Below, piece after piece: positions 1-8,048 of a stretch of DNA of 64,000 bases. Position numbers and translations under genes: made by a program. The stretch is from contig NZ_AFII01000001.1 of assembly GCF_000214475.1 (NCBI RefSeq), positions 248,001 to 312,000 of the forward strand. Direction: 5' to 3'. The notes below the pieces were generated by a model. The model was given only the letters and a program-made list of their open reading frames with translations. It was not told the DNA's origin and searched no databases. Origin of the DNA: Parvimonas sp. oral taxon 110 str. F0139. Its GTDB lineage: Bacteria; Bacillota; Clostridia; Tissierellales; Peptoniphilaceae. The stretch's first letter is position 1. The number at the start of each line of letters is the position of its first letter.

Positions 1-1
1 A

Positions 2-58
2 GTTGGTTTTGATTATTTAGACAAAATGAGAGGGGATAATGATGAATATAGCAAATAA
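2..58 (+). CDS. C-terminal tail of an upstream gene (possibly rimO)
   Basis: An open frame enters from the left edge and stops at a TAA at 56-58, overlapping the pgsA start by 20 bases. The 18 visible residues (ending DNDEYSK) resemble the end of a TRAM domain such as closes RimO, and rimO often precedes pgsA in Clostridia. The fragment is too short to prove this. The overlap suggests translational coupling with pgsA. Confidence 0.3.
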   Translation, partial: VGFDYLDKMRGDNDEYSK

Positions 59-584
59 ATTGACTTTATTTAGAATATTATTAGTACCTATTTTTATTAT
101 TAGTTTATTGTTTTTAGGAATAAATAATATCCTGGCTTTTCTTATCTTTACAGTTGCATCTTTAACCGATATGTTAGATGGATACTTAGCTAGAAGCAGA
201 AATTTGGTAACTACTTTTGGTAAATTTATGGATCCTCTAGCTGATAAGATACTAGCATGTTCTGCACTTGTTATGCTTGTGCAATTTGGAAAAGTTGAGG
301 CATGGATGGTTTGTATTGTTTTAGCAAGAGAGTTTATAATTTCTGGATTTAGATTAGTAGCTGCATCTAATGGAGTTGTTATATCAGCTAGCATTTATGG
401 AAAAATAAAAACTATAACTCAACTATTTGCAATTAGTTTTATTCTCTTGAATTCTACAGATATAATTAAGATTCCTTTGAATATTGATATTATATTGTGG
501 TATATATCTGTTATATTTACAATTATATCTGCAGTTGATTATATCTGGAAAAATTTGAAAGTATTAGATTTAAATAATATATAA
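39..584 (+). CDS. pgsA: CDP-diacylglycerol--glycerol-3-phosphate 3-phosphatidyltransferase
   Basis: Integral membrane enzyme that makes phosphatidylglycerol-phosphate from CDP-diacylglycerol and glycerol-3-phosphate, the committed step to phosphatidylglycerol and cardiolipin. The CDP-alcohol phosphotransferase signature D-x2-DG-x2-AR-x8-G-x3-D-x3-D is complete at residues 44-69 (DMLDG, AR, G61, D65, D69). Several hydrophobic helices surround it. The protein is 181 residues, normal for PgsA. A GAGGGG ribosome binding site lies 3-8 bases before the paired ATGs at 39 and 42, so the second ATG is equally possible. recA follows after 14 bases, the usual Firmicutes pgsA-recA order. Confidence 0.93.
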   Translation: MMNIANKLTLFRILLVPIFIISLLFLGINNILAFLIFTVASLTDMLDGYLARSRNLVTTFGKFMDPLADKILACSALVMLVQFGKVEAWMVCIVLAREFIISGFRLVAASNGVVISASIYGKIKTITQLFAISFILLNSTDIIKIPLNIDIILWYISVIFTIISAVDYIWKNLKVLDLNNI

Positions 585-598
585 TATAGGAGGAAGCA

Positions 599-1743
599 AT
601 GGCAGTAAAGAAAACTGATAAATTTGAAAGAATTGAAGATAAAGATGAAAGAAAAAAAGCGCTATCTATTGCACTTGAAAAAATTGAAAAAGATTTTGGA
701 AAAGGTATAATAATGAGAATGGGTGATGCTCCAAAGATAAATATAGAATCAATAAGTACTGGAGCGATGAACTTAGATATAGCTTTGGGAATAGGTGGAA
801 TTCCTAAGGGAAGAATTGTTGAAATTTATGGTCCTGAATCTTCAGGTAAAACTACGTTAACATTACACATTATTGCTGAATCACAAAAAACAGGTGGAGT
901 AGCAGCTTTTATAGATGCAGAACATGCACTAGATCCAGAATATGCTCGAAAATTAGGAGTTGATGTTGATAATTTACTTATATCTCAACCAGATACCGGT
1001 GAACAAGCATTGGCTATAGTTGAAGCATTGGTTAGAAGCTCAGGAATTGATTTAGTAATAGTAGATTCGGTTGCTGCACTTGTTCCTAGAGCAGAAATAG
1101 AAGGAAATATGGGTGATTCTCATATGGGATTACATGCTAGACTTATGAGTCAAGCATTGAGAAAGTTAGCTGGAATAATTTCTAAATCTAATACAACAGT
1201 TGTATTTATTAACCAATTAAGATCTAATATTTCAACTAATCCTTATGCCGGTGGTGGGCCAGCTGAAACTACTACAGGAGGTAGAGCATTAAAATTCTAT
1301 GCAAGTGTTAGAATTGATATTAGGCGTGCAGAACAATTAAAACAAGGAGATGGTGAACCATTTGGTGCAAAAACTAAAGTAAAAGTTGTTAAAAATAAAA
1401 TGGCACCTCCTTTTAAAACTTGTGAATTTGATATTATTTTTGGAGAAGGAATATCAAAACTTGGAATTATAGTAGACATGGCTGCTGATAAAAATATTAT
1501 AAAAAAATCTGGGGCTTGGTATAGTTGTGGTGATATAAAACTTGGTCAAGGAAAAGAGAAAGCAAAAGTATATTTGGAAGAACATCCTGCATTTTTAGAA
1601 GAAATAAAGGAAAAATATATGAATCTTATGGAATTGAATATGAAAAGAAAGATGTTCCAGAAGAAATTGAAACAACAAATTTAGTTGATGATGAAATTGA
1701 AGATTCAGAAGAATTGTTGTTAGACGATTTAATAATTGAATAA
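599..1743 (+). CDS. recA: Recombinase RecA (frame broken near the 3' end)
   Basis: RecA forms ATP-dependent filaments on single-stranded DNA for homologous recombination and SOS induction. Walker [10 protein letters not shown] is at residues 78-86, and the core continues through the L2 loop. The start has AGGAGG eight bases upstream. The frame as read ends early at 1684. Adding one A to the A5 run at 1611-1615 restores a normal acidic RecA tail ([13 protein letters not shown] onward) ending at TAA 1741-1743, giving about 381 residues. I read the break as a one-base homopolymer loss. A rho-independent terminator follows, so recA ends the pgsA-recA unit. rny, a frequent recA neighbour in Clostridia, is absent here. 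Confidence 0.95.
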
Positions 1744-1753
1744 AAATCATTCT

Positions 1754-1783
1754 AAAGATGAGATTAGTTTCTCATCTTTTTTA
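1754..1783 (+). terminator. Rho-independent terminator after recA
   Basis: Ten-base stem AAAGATGAGA / TCTCATCTTT with loop TTAGTT, followed by a T run, 10 bases after the restored recA stop. It closes the pgsA-recA unit. Confidence 0.85.
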
Positions 1784-1801
1784 TATAACTATGAAAGCGA
1801 G

Positions 1802-1830
1802 ATGATTTTTATCTATTATTATGATATAAT
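1802..1830 (+). promoter_or_regulatory. Putative extended -10 promoter for the DUF1015/fusion operon
   Basis: TGA-TATAAT (TATAAT at 1825-1830, preceded by TGN) is an extended -10 element. The -35 region 17 bases upstream (ATGATT) is weak, as expected for extended -10 promoters. It sits between the recA terminator and the next gene, leaving an AT-rich leader of roughly 70 bases. Confidence 0.45.
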
Positions 1831-1908
1831 AAATCTAGTTTAATATAAAATAATAGTATTAAATTACAATTTTTATTAAAGTATATCATTTAGCTTATGG
1901 AGGTTTTT

Positions 1909-2951
1909 ATGAAAATTAAGTTATTAAAAAATAGTTTTATAAATATTTCTAATAATCTATACGATTCTGATTTTATAAATTTAGCAAAAATAAATGATAG
2001 TAAAATTTGTTTTGATAATGATACTTTATTCTTATCTAAACGTAGCAAAGATAAGTTAAATTCTCAAATAATAGAAAGAAATAATGAATGCATTTATGTT
2101 TTTAAATATTATGATTCTTATGGAATTCTTGCAGATTTACCTATTGAAGAATATGTTTCTGAGAAAATAAAGTGTCATGAATTAGTTTTACCAGATGTAA
2201 TTCAGGGGATGATTTCAAATTATCATATATATAATTCGGAAACCGCTCCAGTTTTTATTGTTCATAAAGAAGAGATTGATTATGAAAAAATAATTTCTGA
2301 TAAAAAGTATAAAAAAGATTATCATTTTGATAATATTGATTTGTATGTTTTTTTTGATGATGAAGCTAAAAAAATTTTAAAAATTTTTTATGTATTGAAC
2401 AAATGTATGTAGCGGATGGTCATCATAGACTGTATGCATCTTCCATGTTAAAAAATAAAAATAGTGTTTTTTCATGCTTTCTAAGTTTTTCACAAGTAAC
2501 AATATCTCCTATACACAGAATGATTAAAGATATTGATGCTACTTCTTTTGATAAGGCTAAGATATTTATGGATAATTTTTTAGAAGTCTTTGATGATGGA
2601 GAATTGAAAAAGGGATATGTTAGAATAACATATCAAGGAGATTCTTTTTTAGTAAAGCTAAAAGATACTGAGAATGATTTATTTTGGAATAATGATGTAT
2701 ATAGAATGAATACTCAAATAATTTCCACAGCTTTTAGAATTTTAAATTTTTCAAACGTTAAGTATATTGGAGATACTGAAATTTTATTTGCTAAGAAAAA
2801 TCTTAATAAAAATGATGTTTTAATAGAACTTTGTCCTCTTGACCCTGAGGAATTTATGGAATTGGCTAATGAGGTTTGTATATTACCACCAAAATCTACA
2901 TTTTTTATTCCAAAATTTCCATCATTTTTAGTTTTTAAAAAGTATAAATAG
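1909..2951 (+). CDS. DUF1015-family (ParB-like fold) protein (frame broken)
   Basis: About 347 residues after repair. The hallmark is YVADGHHRLYAS in the middle of the protein, the DGHHR motif of DUF1015, which resembles the D-G-H-R motif of ParB-like nucleotide-hydrolysing proteins such as archaeal/SbnI serine kinases. Upstream, KCHELVLPD matches the HExxLP block of DUF1015. The N-terminal part is shorter than in typical DUF1015 proteins of about 400 residues. The ATG at 1909 is chosen because GGAGG at 1899-1903 precedes it; the in-frame ATG at 1897 overlaps that site. The frame breaks at the T6 run 2384-2389, and one extra T joins the halves just before the DGHHR motif. The nucleotidyltransferase/PLP fusion follows after 13 bases. 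A small-molecule kinase role is inference only. Confidence 0.7.
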
Positions 2952-2964
2952 GAGAGTTATTTTA

Positions 2965-4779
2965 ATGCAAGCAGTTATATTGGCAGCAGGCCTTGGAAGT
3001 AGACTAAAAAAATTAACAGAGAATAATACAAAGTCGATGGTAGAGGTAAATGGTATTTCTCTAATGGAGCGAATGCTTAGAATATTAGATGATAAATCAC
3101 TTTCAAATATTATTGTGGTTACTGGGTATAAAAGTGAATTTTTTATTGATTATATAAAGTCATTAAATGTTAAAACTAAACTAACTTTTATTAATAATGA
3201 TATTTATGATAAAACAAACAATATTTATTCTATGTTTCTTGCCAAAAGTGAAATGATTAAAGATGATAGTATTTTATTAGAATCAGATTTAATATTTGAT
3301 GATAATATGATTGTAGAAATCATTGATGATAAACGCAAAAATTTGGCTTTGGTAGCTAAATTTGAACGTTGGATGGATGGAACTTGTCTAAAAATAAATG
3401 AGAAAGAAGAAATCATAGATTTTATTCCAGGAAAAGATTTTAATTTTGAAGAAGCAGATGATTACTATAAAACTATAAATATATATAAATTTTCAAAGGA
3501 ATTTTCAAAAAATATATATTTTCCGTTTTTAGAAGCATATATGAGTGCAAATGGGAGAAATGATTATTATGAAGCGGTTTTAAAGACAATTATTAATTTA
3601 GGTAAAAATCATATATCCGCAAAAGTAATTTCAGAAGACATTAAATGGTATGAAATTGATGATGAACAAGATCTTAATATTGCCTCCTCAATTTTTTCAA
3701 ATGGAGATGAAAAACTTCAAAAATATCAAAATAGATTTGGAGGATATTGGAGATATCCTAAATTATTAGATTTTTGTTATCTTGTAAATCCATATTTTCC
3801 TCCTAAGAAAATGATAGACGAGTTAAAATATAATTTTAAAGTTCTACTTGAGCAATATCCATCAGGATTAGATGTAAATTCTAGTCTTGCTGCGAAAATT
3901 TTTAATATAAAAAAGAAAATATAGTAGTTGGAAATGGAGCTGCTGAACTTATAAAATCAGTAATAGAAAAAATAGATGGAAATATTGGATTTATAAGACC
4001 TACTTTTGAAGAATATCCTAATAGACATAATAGTAAAAAATCAATAGTTTTTATTCCAAAAAATGACAATTTTTCTTATACCGCTAAAGACATAATTGAA
4101 TTTTATTCTGACAAAGATATAGAAGCGTTGGTTTTAATAAACCCAGATAATCCTACCGGTAATTATATTTGTAAGAAAGATATTCTTGCTTTAATTGACT
4201 GGGCTAAAGATAAAAAATTAAATTTATTTTAGATGAGAGTTTTGTTGACTTTGCTGAAGAAGAAATTTCAACATTTTTAGATGATAGGTTATTAAATTTA
4301 TATGACGATTTTATTGTTGTAAAGAGTATTTCAAAATCTTATGGAGTACCAGGTATTAGATTAGGAGTTGTAGCTACTTCAAATTCAGAATTAATATCTA
4401 AGATAAAAAAAGATGTTTCAATTTGGAATATAAATTCATTTGCGGAATATTATCTTCAAATTTATGATAAATATAAAAAAATTATGTTAATGCATTAACT
4501 GAAATAAAAAATGCTAGAAAAATATTTTTAGACAAATTAAATAAAATTGAAGAATTTAGAGTTATACCTTCTCAAGCAAATTATTTTACTATTGAATTAA
4601 TAAAAGGAAATTCTAAAGAATTATGCGCAAGAATGCTTGATAATTATAATATTTTTATAAAAGATTTAACTTCAAAAATTAATTTAGAAAATAGAGAATT
4701 TATTAGAGTAGCAGTCAGAAATACTGAGGATAATGAATGTTTTATTGCAGCGATTAAAGATTATTATAAATTTTGTTGA
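2965..4779 (+). CDS. Bifunctional nucleotidyltransferase / HisC-like PLP enzyme (frame broken three times)
   Basis: About 605 residues after repair. Residues 1-235 form a LicC/RmlA-type nucleotidyltransferase: LAAGLGSRL at 7-15 with a downstream Lys (KSMVEVNG). The second half is a class I/II PLP fold of the HisC/CobD group: NPDNPTGN, LDESFVDFAEE and the PLP-lysine block SKSYGVPGIRLG. Breaks lie at A6 3909-3914, T4 4227-4230 and A7 4475-4481; adding one base to each gives one continuous frame ending at TGA 4777-4779. The domain order recalls FrbH-like cytidylyltransferase/PLP decarboxylases and fused aminoalkyl-phosphonate activators. The product is probably a CTP-activated phospho-amine, but the substrate is unknown. 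A terminator follows, so this closes a two-gene operon. Confidence 0.75.
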
Positions 4780-4805
4780 TAATAATATAAAACTAAAATA
4801 CTTTT

Positions 4806-4838
4806 AAAAACAGTAAATTTTATGTTTACTGTTTTTTT
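4806..4838 (+). terminator. Rho-independent terminator of the DUF1015/fusion operon
   Basis: AAAAACAGTAAA pairs with TTTACTGTTTTT around a seven-base loop and runs into T7. It begins 27 bases after the fusion gene stop. Confidence 0.85.
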
Positions 4839-4845
4839 ATTGTGA

Positions 4846-4910
4846 CACAACAAGGTCCCCAGTTACCCAGCAAATTTGAAACATCATGGAGAAGTGGGTT
4901 CTTATTTATA
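4846..4910. other. Unexplained GC-rich stretch between operons
   Basis: A stretch of about 50 bases containing AAGGTCCCCAG, TTACCCAGC and AGTGGGTTC is close to half G+C, in a region that is otherwise under about 30%. ACCCA (around 4865) and TGGGT (around 4897) can pair. There is no open reading frame, tRNA or riboswitch that I can recognise. It sits between a terminator and the plsX promoter. A mobile-element relic or a structured RNA is possible; neither is shown. Confidence 0.35.
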
Positions 4911-4977
4911 AATGATGGTATATATTTTTAAAATTTTTATAAAAAATTATTTTAAATACGGTTATAATGCAAAATAT

Positions 4978-5006
4978 TTGTATAAAATGTGTAAATATGA
5001 TATACT
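4978..5006 (+). promoter_or_regulatory. SigA-type promoter for plsX
   Basis: TTGTAT at 4978-4983 and TATACT at 5001-5006, separated by exactly 17 bases, lie 27 bases before the plsX ATG. Probably drives plsX-acpP-rnc-(radical SAM)-smc-ftsY. Confidence 0.65.
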
Positions 5007-5032
5007 AAATTGAATTAATATTGGAGGTAATT

Positions 5033-6024
5033 ATGAAAATAATAGTTGATTTATTAGGATCAGACAAAGGAGCTAAAACTATTTTTAATGGAGTAATCGA
5101 AACAAGTAAATTCCTTAAAGATTTATCTTTTATAGTTATTGGGCCAAAAAAATAATAGAAAAAATAAATATTGATAATGATTTAAAAAATAGATTAGAAA
5201 TAATAGATACTGAAGAATATATTCTGAATACTGAAGAACCAACTTTTGCGGTAAGGAGAAAAAAAGATGCTTCTATAGTTTTAGGAATGAAATTATTAGA
5301 TAATGGGGAAGCTGACGGATTAATTTCTTTCGGAAGTACTGGAGCTGTGCTTGTTTCAGGACTTCTTATTGCAAAAAGAATGGAAAATGTAGAAAGACCT
5401 GCACTAACAATAACTTTACCAACAAATAAAGGAAAAATGATTTTACTAGATATTGGTGCTAATATCGAGTGTACTGTTGAAATATTAAAGCAATTTGCAA
5501 TAATGGGGAATATCTATGCTAAAGAAACATTAGATAAACAAATCCCAAAAGTTGCATTATTAAATATAGGCAGTGAAAACGGAAAAGGTACAAAAATTTT
5601 AAAAGAGACATATTCTGTTTTAGAAAAAAAGGACATGAACTTTGTTGGTAATATTGAATCTAGAGATATTTTTAATGGTGAAGTTGATGTAGTAGTATGT
5701 GATGGGTTTCATGGAAATGTTTTGCTTAAGACTATTGAAGGTTCTGTAAAGTTTATACTTACTAATATGAAAAAAGCATTAATGTCATCTTTTTTAGGGA
5801 AAATTGGTGGTATGTTAATAAAGTCACCAATGATAAAATTAAAGAAAACTTTAGATTATAAAGAGTATGGTGCTTGTCCTATGTTAGGATTAAAAAGGGT
5901 TGTATTTAAAGGGCATGGTAGTAGTGATGAAAAAGCAGTTGTTTCTGGTATAACTTCAATGGTTGATTATATAAATAAAGACGTAAATAAAAAAATTGAA
6001 GCAAAAATTGAGAAAGGAGATTAG
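5033..6024 (+). CDS. plsX: Phosphate acyltransferase PlsX (frame broken)
   Basis: Converts acyl-ACP to acyl-phosphate at the membrane face, feeding PlsY in phospholipid synthesis. About 330 residues after repair, the normal length. Recognisable blocks include the N-terminal VDLLGSD, ISFGSTGAVL, LLDIGANIEC and VVCDGFHGNVLLKT. The ATG follows TTGGAGG by seven bases. The frame stops at the A7 run 5146-5152; one more A restores PKKIIEKIN and joins the rest. acpP follows two bases after the stop, the conserved plsX-acpP pairing. Confidence 0.93.
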
Positions 6025-6026
6025 TA

Positions 6027-6248
6027 ATGGTTTTCGAAAAGATAAAAGAATTTTTACAAAATGCGTTTAAAGGTAAGGAAATAAATTTAGATACTAAATT
6101 TAGAGAGGATTTACAAGCGGATTCTATAAAAATATTAAGTGTCATTATGGATATTGAAGATGAATATAATCTGGAATTAGATGAGGATACAATTCGTTCA
6201 ATTGTTACTGTAAGAGACTTAGTAGAATATATTGAAAATAATATATAA
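6027..6248 (+). CDS. acpP: Acyl carrier protein
   Basis: 73-residue acidic carrier of fatty acyl chains. The phosphopantetheine serine is Ser33 in DSIKIL; most bacterial ACPs have DSLD here, so helix II starts slightly differently. Downstream IEDEYNLELDED matches ACP helices II-III. The gene begins two bases after plsX and 11 bases before rnc. No other fab genes are in the window. Confidence 0.88.
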   Translation: MVFEKIKEFLQNAFKGKEINLDTKFREDLQADSIKILSVIMDIEDEYNLELDEDTIRSIVTVRDLVEYIENNI

Positions 6249-6259
6249 GAGGTAATTAT

Positions 6260-6976
6260 ATGATTACTAAAGAAAGAGAAGAATTGTTATCCGAATTGAT
6301 GGAAAATATTGGTTATAAATTTAAGGATTTAGATTTACTTAACTTAGCATTTGTTCATAGATCATACTTAAATGAATGCAAAGATGTTACTGTTTCTAAT
6401 GAAAGATTAGAATTTTTAGGGGATGTTATTTTAGGTTTTGTAGTAAGTGTTGAATTATATAGCCAATTTCCAAATTCAGATGAAGGTTATTTAACTAAAA
6501 TAAGAAGTAAAGTTGTTTGTGAAGAATCTTTTTCATATGCGGCAAGGACTTTTAATTTAGGTAAATATCTTTTATTAGGAAAAGGTGAAGATCATTTCGG
6601 TGGAAGAGATAGAAATAGTATATTAGCTGATACTTTTGAAGCCCTTTTTGGAGCTTTATACCTTGATGGTGGTATGGATGTTGTTATTGAAATAGCTAAT
6701 AAATATTTTTTTGACACTGTAGTTTATAAAATTAATAAAAATATTTTTATAAAAGACTATAAAAGCTATCTGCAAGAATATTTTCATAAGAATGCTTCAA
6801 CAAAAATCAATTATACACTTGTAGCAGAACGTGGTCCAGATCATGACAAAGAATTTGATATGTGTGTAAATGTTGATGATATTGTTAAGGGATATGGTAC
6901 TGGAAAAAATAAAAAACAAGCTGAACAACAAGCAGCCAGAGATGCATTAATAAAAACTGGAGCTATTAGTGAATAA
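6260..6976 (+). CDS. rnc: Ribonuclease III
   Basis: Cleaves double-stranded RNA, including rRNA precursors. The catalytic signature ERLEFLGD is at residues 48-55, with the second acidic cluster DTFEALFGALYLD near 130. A double-stranded RNA-binding domain ends the 238-residue protein (GYGTGKNKKQAEQQAARDAL). The start follows AGAGGTAATTAT. The next gene overlaps its stop, consistent with the conserved acpP-rnc-smc operon. Confidence 0.95.
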   Translation: MITKEREELLSELMENIGYKFKDLDLLNLAFVHRSYLNECKDVTVSNERLEFLGDVILGFVVSVELYSQFPNSDEGYLTKIRSKVVCEESFSYAARTFNLGKYLLLGKGEDHFGGRDRNSILADTFEALFGALYLDGGMDVVIEIANKYFFDTVVYKINKNIFIKDYKSYLQEYFHKNASTKINYTLVAERGPDHDKEFDMCVNVDDIVKGYGTGKNKKQAEQQAARDALIKTGAISE

Positions 6977-8048
6977 GTTTAATATAATTCCAATTTTTGT
7001 TCCACATATGGGATGTCCTCATGACTGTATATTTTGTAATCAAAGAAAGATAACAAATTTTGTTGATGTTCTTGATGAAGTTGATATACGTAAAAATATA
7101 GAAAACTATATTTCATATTTTAAGAATAAAAATATTCCTATTGAAATTGCATTTTATGGAGGCAGTTTTACAGGATTAGATAAGAATTTAATGATTAGAT
7201 ACCTTGAAATAGCAAAATATTATATTGATATAGACTTTGTAAATTCTATAAGAATATCAACAAGGCCAGATTATATTAGTAAGGAAATTCTTGATATTTT
7301 AATTAAATACAAAGTTCATACAATTGAATTAGGTGTCCAATCTATGACTCAGAGTACTTTGGATTTAAATAACAGAGGTCATAATGTAGAATGTGTTTAT
7401 GAGTCATCATCTCTTATAAAAAAATATAATATCAAATTAGGATTACAAATGATGGTTGGACTCTATGGAGATACCATAGATACAGTAGTAAACACTGCTT
7501 TTGAAATATGTAAAATAAACCCAGATTTTGTTAGGGTGTATCCTACACTTACTATAAAAGATACAGAATTGGAAAGACTTTATTATTCTAAAGAATATAT
7601 ACCAATGAGTCTTGAAGATTCTATTTGTTTGTGTAAATATATTTATGTTATTTTTAAATATTACAATATTCCTATTATAAGACTTGGATTACAGAGTAGT
7701 GATAACATTTCTGAAGATGTAGATATAGTTGCTGGACCATATCATCCTGCATTTAGAGAACTTGTTGAAAGTTCAGTTTATAGGGATTTTATAGAGTATT
7801 ATATGTGTTTTTTTGATATTAAAGATGATATTACTATTAAATGTAACAATTCAGAAGTTTCAAAAATTGTTGGAAACAAAAGATCAAATTTAAAATATTT
7901 TAAAGAAAAATATAATATTAATATAAAAATAAAAACTCTTACTTTAGAGAAAAATATTTTAAAATTTAATGAAAATATAGTTTATATGAATGATTTTATA
8001 GATTATTATTTTAATAAAAATATTTTAAGGAGAATTGATGAGACTTAA
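6969..8048 (+). CDS. Elp3/YgiQ-type radical SAM protein
   Basis: 359-residue radical SAM enzyme with the cluster motif C16-x3-C20-x2-C23 (GCPHDCIFC) close to the N-terminus, then FYGGSFTGL, the usual SAM-contact block. The first part resembles Elp3-type radical SAM cores, but no acetyltransferase (HAT) domain follows, so it is not a full Elp3. Starts with GTG overlapping the rnc stop, with GGAG at 6959-6962 as ribosome binding site; its end overlaps the smc start by 11 bases. A gene of this type sits between rnc and smc in many Clostridia. Its substrate is not known to me; RNA modification is only a guess. Confidence 0.75.
   Translation: MNKFNIIPIFVPHMGCPHDCIFCNQRKITNFVDVLDEVDIRKNIENYISYFKNKNIPIEIAFYGGSFTGLDKNLMIRYLEIAKYYIDIDFVNSIRISTRPDYISKEILDILIKYKVHTIELGVQSMTQSTLDLNNRGHNVECVYESSSLIKKYNIKLGLQMMVGLYGDTIDTVVNTAFEICKINPDFVRVYPTLTIKDTELERLYYSKEYIPMSLEDSICLCKYIYVIFKYYNIPIIRLGLQSSDNISEDVDIVAGPYHPAFRELVESSVYRDFIEYYMCFFDIKDDITIKCNNSEVSKIVGNKRSNLKYFKEKYNINIKIKTLTLEKNILKFNENIVYMNDFIDYYFNKNILRRIDET

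Noticed and set aside
1297..1479. Open frames on the opposite strand of recA and of many other genes
   Set aside because: They are antisense shadows of strongly conserved genes, without ribosome binding sites or family matches.
4846..4910. tRNA or SRP RNA gene
   Set aside because: No T-loop GGTTCGAATCC-like segment, no acceptor stem pairing and no SRP tetraloop core could be found.
5033..5290. plsX, smc, dnaG and other broken genes as pseudogenes
   Set aside because: The breaks hit essential genes, always at homopolymers, and one added base restores full-length conserved proteins.
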